The translations under genes were made by a program, and so were the position numbers. This document shows positions 1-11,500 of a DNA stretch of 20,987 bases, in pieces; position 1 is the stretch's first letter, and each line of letters opens with the position of its first letter. The stretch is taken from positions 1 to 20,987 of the forward strand of contig JAKCWW010004869.1 in assembly GCA_026260175.1 (NCBI GenBank). Reading direction: 5' to 3'. Source of the DNA: Reticulitermes lucifugus (taxonomy: Eukaryota > Arthropoda > Insecta > Blattodea > Rhinotermitidae). The notes under the pieces are model-generated. The model was not told where the DNA came from and did no database searches. It worked only from the letters and a program-made list of their open reading frames with translations.

Positions 1-940
1 TTTTTAGCCCTCTAAAACTGTAAAAAGGGTGCGCATTAGATTCGAGAATATACGGTACTTGTATTATATCAGGATGGAAGCAAATATGCAAAAACATTCT
101 GCCACATATCTGGTAATGTAAATGCTGGGCAGAACAAATGACAGCCAGGTACAGGCTTACACATAGCAGGAATATTTGAAAGGTAAAATTAAACAGCTTA
201 ACTCACAAAGCAGGAACAAAATTATTACAGACTTGTATAAAGGCATAAATAAATTTAACAAAGTGTACTAACCTAGAAAGAGCTTAGTGAAGAATGGGAA
301 TGGTGATACACTGGTACATCCCCCACAGTATTTTGAATAGGTGAATCACTTGTCAGTTCTTGAATATCCATGGGGGTTAATGATCTTAGGCAGATGGTAA
401 CATTTACAGCTAAGCCCCTAATACGTGAGCCTAGTGTCTCTGAGTTTGCAACACATATTCAAAAATTTAGAAAAGTAAATAACAAGGTACTGATCAAATT
501 TTAGTGGAATTTATTCAGACAGGAGGCAGAACAGTATGTTCTGGTATCCATAAACTTATTAATGCTACTTGGAATAAGGAAGAAGTGTAGCAACACTGAA
601 AGGGCTCTAGTATTTTATGTATTTAGGGGAACAATGATAAAACCAACAGTAATAATCATCGAGGTATACCACTCTTATCAACTACACACAAAATGTTCCC
701 AACATTCTTCGGTCAAGATTACTCCATACGTAGACAAAACTACTGGGAACTGTCAGTGTGGATTTCCACATAACAGATTGACTACCGATTAGATATTCTG
801 CCCTTATCAAATCCTTGAGAAAGAAATGGGAATACAGTGGGCAGTATATCATATACATTACATACACAAATTCTAGTTCCGTATAACATAAGAGGTTACC
901 TAGCAGTGCTGGCTCTGTCTTCAAAATTCACAACTATAAA
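1..940. other. AT-rich flank, nothing recognised
   Basis: Downstream of the Sfmbt stop in gene orientation. The short open frames on both strands show no recognisable domain, no splice support and no resemblance to known proteins. I see no clear repeat. Confidence 0.4.
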
Positions 941-1310
941 CCTACCTGTTCTTTTATGTGGGTGTAAAACTTGGTGTCATTCATTAAAGAAAGAATGCAG
1001 GCTGTGCATGCTACAAGAAAGGAAGTAATAGGAGGTCAGATAAAACTGCATAATGAGCAGCTTCAGGATCTGTATTCCTTGCCGAATATTATTAGGGTGA
1101 TCAAAATCAAGAATGATGAGATGGGTGGGGCATGTAGCATGTAGAGGAATAAAGGGTTTTGATGGGCAAACCTGAAAGAAAGAGACCAAATAGATAAGAG
1201 GATAATACTAAAATTGATCGTAACTGGGATTACATGGACTGGATCCTTTGAGCTCAGAATGGGGAGAAGTGGCAGGCTAAAGTAAACTTAGTTTCTTATG
1301 AAGGACTCTG
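941..1310 (+). mobile_element. RTE-like non-LTR retrotransposon relic (ORF2 3' end)
   Basis: Broken pieces in shifting frames match the C-terminal end of insect non-LTR reverse transcriptase ORFs: VLLCGCKTWCHSLKKECRL, then KLHNEQLQDLYSLPNIIRVI, then SRMMRWVGHVACRG, then GKPERKRPNR with MDWIL and AQNGEKWQAKVN. The order and spacing are those of the family consensus. Stops and frameshifts lie between the pieces, so it is an old dead copy. Assignment to RTE rather than another clade is from memory of the motif. Confidence 0.75.
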
Positions 1311-2358
1311 CTCCACTGAGTTCGTTATTTAGTGAGGCTTCATTTCCTTCACTTTACATTCATTTTAAATGGTCCCTTCATAAACGTGAAGTTTGTGTAT
1401 GAAAAATAAGGAGTAATGGTGGGATCTGTGTGTGCCAATATTATTTTGAGGCAAATTCACAAAGGGAAAAAGTCAGCAATAAGAATGGCACTGCTCTATT
1501 ATAGAAAAACATTTTCCTGTAGCCTGTTTCACTTAACAGTTAAACTTCCTCTGCTTTCTGAAAAGAATAAGGAGTTTCAGCTGATGAACCTATATATGAA
1601 AATTTCAGGGGGGAAAAAAAGCTAAGGAAAATATGGCATAAAAGTTCACTTGCATGGAAGTGTGCCAGATCAAGTGCGTATCTAGTAGGAGACAGAAACA
1701 AAAATTATTTTACATAGAACCTCACATTTTATTATTTTTGTAGGGCTTCTGGAGCATGAAGTTTGGAAACTGCCATTGTAAAGGCTTCTAACTTTATGAA
1801 TAAGAAGGTGTAAGTTATAAATTTATGTCATCATAAGTTTCCACTATAAGCTGTACATAACCTTAAAGTTTTGCACAGTTGCCTTGTTTGTAACTCTCAT
1901 GAATAAAAATACAATTCATGTGAAATGTGCATGCCTTTGTGATCTATCACAACAAAGATGAAAACTGCGCATTTTTCAAGAATCTATTAACAAAATTTTA
2001 TGTGATCTACAAAAAAACATAGCCAGTGTTGTTCCTATGTTTGTCATACTGGATTATAAGGTCACCCTGGACTTAGGCTGATGATCTCAATAATGTTACA
2101 GCAGGCTAGACACATAGCTCAAATGGAAAAGATAAATAAGAAGTGCTAAAAGAAAGTTGACAGCACACTATCCTGAAAATAAATTATTCAGCAAGACAAA
2201 GAATGTTATTAAAGGATAAAAAAAAATACTTTAGGAAAAAAATTGTGAATATGGAAGATGGGTGTAAACAGATCACTATCAGGTCCAAGGGTACTCAAAT
2301 ATCAGTTACTGATAGTTATAACATAATTTAATTACATAATAATACAGTAATTTAATCA
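1311..2358. other. 3' flank or 3' UTR of Sfmbt, no further gene
   Basis: AT-rich sequence that probably includes the Sfmbt 3' UTR next to the stop. Around 2080-2150 a phrase translating as ARHIAQMEKINKK faintly recalls the GHVARM motif of non-LTR elements, but is too short to call. Confidence 0.35.
1728..1733 (-). promoter_or_regulatory. Candidate polyadenylation signal of Sfmbt
   Basis: AATAAA on the minus strand, about 630 bases past the stop. It is the nearest canonical hexamer I found downstream. ATTAAA variants lie closer (for example within 10 bases of the stop), and in such AT-rich DNA hexamers occur by chance, so this is only a candidate. Confidence 0.25.
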
Positions 2359-2511
2359 CTATGGTTCACTGCCAGCAACATACTGAAGGTAAAAGGCAAG
2401 CTTAACTCGTTCTATGTGTTTACACAGCCTAACTGCTTGTCTCAATCCAACGGATAAATTCTCTCTGACAGTCGGAAAATTCAGCATCATGAATGCTTGC
2501 CCATCAATTAG
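2359..2511 (-). CDS. Sfmbt: Sfmbt terminal exon, end of SAM domain and stop
   Basis: The acceptor cccttgcag (phase 0) opens LIDGQAFMMLNFPTVREN, then GLRQAVRLCKHIERVKLAFY, which is the second half of a SAM domain. QYVAGSEP and TAG (2359-2361) follow. IDGQAF and the KHIERVKLAFY helix are family signatures for Scm, Ph and SFMBT SAM domains, which form head-to-tail contacts. The protein ends eight residues past the last helix, as is usual for this family. Confidence 0.94.
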   Translation of the reverse strand, partial: LIDGQAFMMLNFPTVRENLSVGLRQAVRLCKHIERVKLAFYLQYVAGSEP

Positions 2512-5500
2512 CTGCAAGGGAAAAATCATAAGTGATTAGTAACCATCTTCAATATACAAGAAAAACGTTTCAACACAAGAACCCCTACAGTACTCGACTT
2601 CAAACATTAAAAGATGTACAGCATTGTTTTAATACATTCATATCCCCATCGCATACGGCATACATGAAACAGCATAACATGCAATCTACCTTGTAACATG
2701 TCTAGTAATGGTTTGACATAGTAACGTTTTATGAAATGTTTCTGTGTGAACAAAAACCTGATTCATTAGCAACCCTAATGCTCAGGACAAAGCAAAGAAA
2801 CTTATCTATTTTTAGTTCTTCTCTTCCATTTTTAATGACTGAAATTTGCCAATACTGGTTGTCCATTACTGATAAAATTTGACACACACGCACGCACGCA
2901 CGCACACACACACACACACATTGATATTTATCTCATTTTGTTGGTTTACTGAACTTAGGTTTTAAATACTGAAGTAATGGGAAGGAAGTAAAATCTGAAT
3001 GATATATGCTCAAACTGAAACTTCAGATGTTACCAAGTGAGTGAATGCAGATTTTTTTTTTAGTACCATAACATCTGGCCTGCTCTCTACAAGTTTCATC
3101 TGAAACATTTTTCACTCTGATGAGCACTTAGCAAGTTACACTTGCTATATCCCCAGAAAAGCTCATAGATTTTCATGTAAAGTTTCCATTGTTTTGGTTA
3201 AATTTGAACTAAAACTGGAATGTACTGGCTAAGTTTCCGAAACCTCCTAATAACAAATGCAATAATTCGTGTTTCTAAAGCACAGACATTCGGACAGGCA
3301 GACACGGCGAAGCTAACAGGTATACGTTTGTAATGTTTTGACTAGAACATGTCTAAAGCAGAAGATTAATAAACTGTAAGAAATATTATGTGTTGGGTGT
3401 TTTTAAATCGACTACAAAATTTTTGATTTGAAGTAAAACATACCTGTACTTATTATTGTACTAACACAAAGACTTATCTTCTTCAGTGAGTGCTGGGTGT
3501 TTTGAGAACCAGAAAACAGTTCACCAAATAGGTCTATCACAAAAAACAACATTTGACTATGCTTCCTGCAGTATACTGCTGGGTTAAACCACAGCAACCA
3601 ACATGTATAGAATCCAGAGACAGCTTCTGCTACAGTTTAAAGACTAGGCTATGGTTAGGCACGATATTAAAGTTTAAGGCAGTATTTTCACAGAACTCAT
3701 ACACTGTAGTGTTACTGATATCTACTTTGCTCCTTACATACATGCATGCCAAATCTATCACCACCCCCCACATCCAACACAAAACACCCATCAAGCCTCT
3801 TTCCTAATCTCACTGTTCCCTGAGCCATTTACTCTGCAGGCTTTCTGTCAATTTCCTCATTATACTTATTCAGACATCACACCCCTTCCCCAATATGACA
3901 TTGTCTTTAAATGTATGTTTTCTCTCTCATGTTCCATTCACTGTTCCTCATCTCTAATCTAATCTAAATAATCTCTACGACCCCCTGAAGATGTTGGTTT
4001 AAACTACCGAAATACGTATAGGGGAATTTTAAGAATAAACTATTGTGAAAAAAGTTTATGTGCATTAGTTGGTGTTTATTGAACACAAGCCTGAAATCTT
4101 CCCTACTTATTTCTGGTTTACTGAAAATCAACAGTTTTTCAGATACATTTCATTAGAGTTTATTACACATAGACATGCATTCAGGAACCAGCTAATATCA
4201 AATTCCAGAATTACGTGAACTGCTATTAGTTCAGTCTAAAATGGAATACGGAACCATTAAGACACACATGTAGAACAGGCACTTCTTAAAATTCATGTCA
4301 TGAAGCTGTACTGGGTAATGGACATAAAACACAATGCATTTTTAATCACAGTACTTGACACAGGTGAGTGGTCAGCCTTATGGTTTGACAACAGTACCCA
4401 AGACCAATCACATGGAAAGGCAGGTGGACACCAGCATCAATATGAACACAGTGGTAAGGCTTATTGGTCTGGCAACAGTACCCAAGACCAATCACATGGG
4501 AAGGCAGGTGGGCACCAGCATCAATATGAACACAGGTTAGGCTTATGGTCTGGCAACAGTACCCAAGACCAATCACATGGAAAGGAAGGTGGGCACCAGC
4601 ATCAATATGAACACAGGTCAGGCTTATGGTCTGGCAACAGTACCCCAGTACCAATCACATGGGAAGTTAGACGAGCACCAGCATCAATATGAACACAGTG
4701 GTAAGGCTTATTGGTCTGGCAACAGTACCCAAGACCAATCACATGGAAAGGAAGGTGGGCACCAGCATCAATATGAACACAGGTCAGGCTTATGGTCTGG
4801 CAACAGTACCCCAGTACCAATCACATGGGAAGTTAGACGAGCACCAGCATCATTATGAACACAGTGGTTAAAGAGAAAAATGTCTAACCTTGCTAATCAT
4901 CAATTGTCAGTCATCCAGTCTGTACTGAGCTATGCTATTTACATCTAGAATTTTGAAAGAAAAGAAAGAAAAAAGAGAGAGAAAGAAAGAAAGAAAGAAA
5001 GAAGGTCAAACCTGTAAACAAATTTTCTCTTATGCTATTTAAAATGTACCCAAATTACAATTGAGTTCAATATTAGAATTTTCTTTTTTAGTAATTCAAA
5101 CCTAACCTACAATACTTATGTAAAAGTAAAATTGTCCCTGTCCATGCCATAAAGACAAACAAGAGAGAGGACGTATAGCTCTGCATGCGCTTATCCTCAG
5201 CATTAGTTAGCTTTACACCCCGGCCACTTTACACCTACGAGAAAGCTATCAGTATATTTTGAAGAGGAGGCTGGGTGGACCCCAAAGACATTCTGGGCAC
5301 TCTGGAGAAGAGTGAAATCCCGCGCCCCTACTGGAAATCAAACAGTTCCTCGCCTAGGTGAGATGTGTGGGTCTCACATTAGTGTCACGGAGGATTAAGA
5401 TCCGAATCATCAATTCCTCAGCTGTCCAGCCCACAGCCTAGTCAGCATACCAAATATGCCATCCCAGCTCCTACAGTACAATAGTTAGTATGACAAACAG

Positions 5501-8500
5501 TGGTACATTCCCAAACTATAAAACTACAAAACCTCTGTTCTACTATATTAAAGGCTTTGCTCAACACACTGTACCTCATCCTTGCACTTTTGTGCTACAT
5601 CAGCACAATCATCTGTTTTAATGAGGTACTGATAAACATCTTCTTGTGTCCAATGTAGAGGGTTTGAGTCAAGCTCAATTTGAAAATCTGGTAGCTGCTT
5701 TTCTCTGGTACACAGTGAAGGCAGGCTACTGAGACTGTCACCTTGCACACTGTCTTGATTGCTGTCATTTGTCTTCATATCTGCATTGCTGAAAGTGATC
5801 AGAAGTCGCATTTTCTAAACTACAGAAATACAAATGAATAGCAATAGGAAAAATCTGTGAAAAGTTTGGTTATGGGTAGACAATTTGTGTAGCAGCACAC
5901 ACAATGATAATGCACTTTATGATACAGACATTAAGTTAAACCTTTTTAAACCATAAAAGAAATGGACAACTACAACAGAATTCCACACCTACTGAATAAC
6001 AGACTTTGACCATACTACAGAAGAAAGTGGAAAGAACGTACATCAATAGGCTACATATTCATGCTCTATCAACTTCAGAGTTATGTAGTGTCAAGTGATA
6101 TTCAAGAATAAAGAATTGGAACTGAGTGGTGAGGAAACAATCATGGCCTATTGGAAAGCAATTTTCAGCATTTTTCCTGCAATGATTGGAAAAAATTAAG
6201 ACTTTCAGGCTAACAATTTCCCGCCCCAATATACAAGCCATGAACCTCCTGATTCCAACTCAGCTGTGTTGCTGCTGATTTGAGCCCTTTGCATCAAACT
6301 GCAACTCTTGAAGAAAACAGCTAGTATGGTCTTCACATTTGAACTACTCTGCCATACTGTGTTTTTGTCTTGGGGATGATTCTGACTTCCACTGTGAATA
6401 CTGCTGCTTTGTGTCAAAATCATACCCATAGACCCTGTGGCTCATCACACATAATAATTAATTTCCTAAAGTTCTCATCTACTTCAGCTTCCTGCAAAAG
6501 GTCTATGTGAATGTTGAGTTGGGTTCTCTTCTTGTTCAATCATGAGAAGTCATAGAATGAACTTTGTGCAGAAAAGCTGCATGCCCAAATGTTCAGTCCA
6601 AATTGCAACACATAATCCTATGGATATTCCTACAGTTTTCACTAAACCCTAGCCCATTGAAGATGTGGGTTACTAATTTCCAAAAATTGATATTTGATGT
6701 TTGGGCAGTTGAGCTCTGGTTATGCCTGGTCTCGTGGAACTTATCATCAAGAAAGAAACACAATATCATACAAAACAATATATTATAACAAGGAAATTAT
6801 AATATTTTCACACTTCTGGGATGTTATGCAGCGTAAATTGATAGTTAGTGGGACCCTAGGAGACGGGACCGATAGGTTGTCCCAAAATGTCGGTAACTAA
6901 CTACCAATCTACGCTGCATAACATCCCAGAAGAGCGAAATCATGCAAGAAAATGATAAATAAAACAATATAGCAATACTACCATTACACAATATAAATCC
7001 CTTGTGATATTTGAACACAGAAATCACCATAACAGCCGGTTATCAGTGGCTCAGACTAATCTACCTGGTATCAATTGCACACCTCATCTGAAACCTTGCC
7101 AATTCAACCAGACATATTAATCCATTTACTAATTCAACAAGGTACCAAACTCAAATTCTGTACACATTCGTACAGGAAGGCCACCTATGTCCCCAACACC
7201 ACATAACATCTCTCCCCAAGACAGGCCCAAAACACAGCCCAGTAACACACACCAACAATTCAAAATAACAAAAGCCCCAAACTCGAGAAACAATACTAAA
7301 CGTTCCCTGCACTGTAATCCAACCCCTGAGAGAGGCAGACCGCTCAGGGAGACCCTGGGGATAAAACTTCCTGCTCGAACACCAGCTGGTACAGAAGTAA
7401 CGTATTCCGCATCATACAAAATATTCAGAGCCATCAACCCCTATTGCTTTCCCATTTCGGATGATATCACATTGTGCATGCCCTATTACAGAAAGACGGA
7501 TCTCACAATATCAATCAGCCTGCTTTGATATTTAAATACGATGATTTAATTGAATCAGATCACCACCACTCTTAATCATCAGTGTGAACATACTAAGGCA
7601 ATGATTGTATTGATTTTCCCCATCAGTTAGTGAAATGGACAGGCTACCAGAAAAATGGCCATTTTCCCATGATTCTTGACCACTTTTAAATTGTTAATAT
7701 CATTCAAATGCTGTTTGTAAGCTTAATATATCATTGCTGAATGCACTTTGAATAAATCACAAGTTTCCTTAGCAGTTTCCATTTTGTACCAAAATTTCAT
7801 ACAAATATGCAGTCGTGTAAAGAACAGTTTCAAAAAATTGTCAATGTGCATTTTTTTACATCAAATTACTGCCTTCACTCAACAAGAAAACACATCATGA
7901 CTGAATAAAAAAAAAAAAGGATCTAGAAAGTCTACTAAATTACACCCAATCACCATGTAGCAATCACATGATTTTAAAGCTAGGTTGCATGCTCAGACTG
8001 AGAACTTCCTAATTTTTGTACGTACTGTATTCAGTCCTTTTGGCCTCGAACCACTTCAGCAGTGGTTGAGGTGGGGGCATCACAGCCTCTGATATTTGCA
8101 ATGAATCATGAAGACTTCATTTTGACAGGAATGGTTAATGGAAAAGACATGCAGGTAAGACCATGCCAGGTCTTACTGGTCTCAAATCTAACACATATGA
8201 AATCCAGCACCTTGTCTCTGAACCATCAAAGTCACTCATTCAAATATTAAATCTTGCTCTTAATTCTCCCAATAGAAACTCAAGTTTGCCCTAACTCTTC
8301 CCTTCTCCCCTCTTCATACACACACTAAAATTAACTCTTTAAATCAGAAATCTGACAATCCTATACAACCAACTGCAGAACTTTTCTGATACCCAAGAGC
8401 AGACAACAGCATTAACAAAAATCAAAGGCTACTAATTATTGTAATAGACATACTGCACCTCAGAACTGAGCTGCTACTTCTTGTGTCAACATATGAAGCT

Positions 8501-11500
8501 ACTTCTGAATTTGTCTTCCATTGCTTTCGTGTCCAGTGACCTCCACGCATTTGCACAGCAAAGTTAGGCAATTTGGCACCCCTTGTCTTCATTTCCGATC
8601 GTGGGAATTTCTTCTTGTGGTATTTACGTCTGCTGCCATTGCCAACACTGCGTACACTTCCAGAATCAGCCACCTCTTGACTAGCATCACTGTCATTACC
8701 TAATAAAACCATAGTTATAATTATAAATTACTGACTGACTGATGGACTGTTTGTCTGTCTGCCGACCATCCTACCTACCTACCTACCTCTACATAGCAAA
8801 GCTAATGGGTTCTTAGTCAGTCAAGAAATTTCCTGCATTTATGTAACTCCAAGGTACATTATCTTGTTCACAAGAGTCTACCACTTGTGACAGTACTGAG
8901 CCAGATTAGTCAAGTCCAGGCCAGCCCATCATATCTCTTTAAGATCCATTATAATGTTATAATTTCATCTATGCTTAAGTCTTGCAAGTGGTATCTTGCC
9001 TTCTGATTTTGCCTCCAAAACCCTGTATGTACTTCACTTCTAACCCATACATGCCACATGGCCTGCCCATCTCATCCTCCTTGATTATATCACCTTAATA
9101 ATGTTAGATAAGCAGTAAAAATAATGTTGATCTGGACATTTCAGAGGAAAGAAAAAACATCTTTCCCCTGCCAGGAATTGAACCACATTCCTTGCAGTCT
9201 GTAGGCTAGTCACTATACCAACTGAGCTATCCTATCTCATAGAGTTATATGGTAATTGCACTGTTACACAGAAGACACATAACTGCCACTAACAGCACAG
9301 GTACTTACCTTCAGCATTCATTCCCGTATCATGGCGTAACACATAACTCTGAATGTCATCAGCTGTTTCGATGTTGGTCTCCTCTTCTACATCACATTCC
9401 GCTTCCACTTTTGTGCTGGCAAGCAGTTTTTTGCGTCCTCGCTTCTTCTTATGTCGAGGAACTATATTACTTGCTTCTCCTTTAGGACGGCCAATCTTAC
9501 GTTTCCCATGCACCCAATACTGGGCTGGAGGTAAGAACAGCACTTACTGTAAACACTTCATTGAGCTGAATTCTCTTGAATATTGTCCAAACCTTTTCTC
9601 TCCAAAAACTGATGTGCATTTTAATAAATACTTACATTTTTGGTAGCTATTAATTGAATGGATAACAGAATATCAGCACATGCAAAAGTCACTTGATGCT
9701 AGAGGCAAGATGTTAAGCATTGTGTGTCAAGTGGCCTTTGCGCCACACTGTATAATATGTAGTCAATATTTGTAAGGTACGCTGTGGGAAGAAAGTCTGC
9801 TGTATTTGGAGAAATACAGCAGATGAAATATAGCAAACGTGATGGACAAAAAATGTAAATTTTGAATGGAGTAATCAATAAGACATCAGTGAATGCTTCT
9901 TTCAAACAAAATGCAACATTTCAGAAAACACGCTGTGTTTATTACATTTTTAACACTGTCAGTTCATAATAAAATTGTGTTTTTGAAAATAAAACTGTTT
10001 ACTGGTACATGAAGTTCTGAAATAGTCTATATTAGTGTATATTAGTTTGCACTTCCTTACAGTTACTTTCATCATTTTCACACACATCACTTCCACATAA
10101 GTTATATCCAGCTTTACAAAGAGTAATAAACTTTTGATGACAACGGTACATAGCAGCTTGCCAAAGTTTTTCATAATTATGAGCACCACTTCCTGCATGT
10201 TTAATGTAGTCAGTCTACTACCAACATGCTCACTTTTCAATAAAAGGTAAAGTTATCCCTATACAGGCCTGGACAGGCCCTTAGGGCTCCAGGATGTTGA
10301 GGATCCCAGAAATTCCAGACAATCAGGCAATGTACCTGCTTTTATACGAACAGTAACAGTGAGTCATATGACATTTCATTTTAGAGGGTGTGTTTAAGGT
10401 TTGAAATTTAAATAGAAAGCAAACATGGCCACAATATTTTAATTCCTGCCACCAATATTGGCATTTCATGAATTTGTCCTCATTCTCACACACACTACAC
10501 AACAGTCTGAAACACGGCTTCTTTAAATTGGCTTAAAACAAGACAGACAATGTACATGTAACGTAACATCGTGGTGCATTCGTGTAATAATTGTTGCAGT
10601 GGAAACACAACAGTGCATTGTGTGTTTGTTGTTGAGCTAAACATCACTGTCAACTGTATAAAAATATTGAGTGCTTAATAACAATGCTTTTATTGCAAAT
10701 TTATGTCAACACTAACAATAAAACATACACAGCTCTTCATACAATGTGCCTGACTGTAACCAGCCACGGTCCATACTTTAAGTCTCGGACTGAGCTTCAA
10801 AAGGATGAGACTATAAACTGGTTGTTTGGCTATTATCCAGTTTATGTAACAACGTATAAATTAAATAAAAAACGCACTATTCAGATTTTGGAATGCGCGA
10901 AGGGGTTTAGCAGTTCAAACCTCTATTTGCTTAAGCCTTGTATGTCATAAAGATGGGTAGAGGTCTAACACACCTCATTTCCATTAAAGGCTTAAAATCT
11001 CTTCCTCATTATAGTAACACATAGTTGTACACAGGTTAAGTGGTTCTTTTGTTCAGAAAGATATTTTTGGACGGGCTTGCCTGCAGGCTAGCTGTTTTCT
11101 TGACAAAAGAAGGGACATTCCAGAATTCGTGGCACTATACTTTTTGGCTTCACAGAGTATGGAAACAAACGTGGAATGGTGCAGTTCACATCCTAACAGC
11201 ATTCATCTTAGGCGGTCTTTAAGTTTTCCATGATTGTGGTGGATTTATTTGAATTGTGCAAACCGTTGTGGTGATTTTGTTAATTCAGAAATAAACGCAA
11301 GCAGTGTGATCGCTATAACACTATAACAGTGACTATCCAAGTGGCTTCATATCCCCCCATATATTCCCCATAAGCATACAGCAGTACTGTAACCATGAGT
11401 CAGGCAGTTTAAGGTAGAGGGTTACACGATGCTGCATCAAAACAAAAGAATGTTCATTTGTTCTGGCCTTCTTTAGACGTACAATTTGGCTAAACAGATT

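Larger units (their letters stand above)
2512..5574. other. Last Sfmbt intron, repeat-bearing
   Basis: A 3.1-kb intron between the two SAM exons. It holds the CA microsatellite, a hammerhead-like motif, a six-unit minisatellite, a GAAA tract and a SINE copy. No other coding sequence is supported; open frames across the minisatellite exist on both strands because the unit lacks stops. Confidence 0.7.
5789..8458. other. Sfmbt intron with mariner relic and MITE
   Basis: A 2.7-kb intron. It holds a broken mariner transposase (6190-6620), a palindromic MITE (6813-6932), a doubly open stretch at 7129-7528 without known domains, and an A11 run near 7908. No splice-supported coding sequence in it. 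Confidence 0.6.
8700..9308. other. Sfmbt intron, simple repeats and tRNA-like head
   Basis: A 609-base intron with tetranucleotide repeats next to the acceptor and a tRNA-derived SINE head at 9170-9236. No gene. Confidence 0.7.

Noticed and set aside
2060..2165. Second LINE relic (ARHIAQMEK)
   Set aside because: Too short and no ordered neighbouring motifs.
4300..4692. 130-codon open frame with repeated NSTQDQSHGK units
   Set aside because: It is the minisatellite translated; the unit has no stops on either strand, and the frame has no domain or splice support.
9170..9236. A working tRNA gene
   Set aside because: Box A and B are present, but anticodon and T stems do not pair, so it is a SINE head.
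10684..10950. 88-codon plus-strand open frame
   Set aside because: No family resemblance and no upstream signals; length is compatible with chance.
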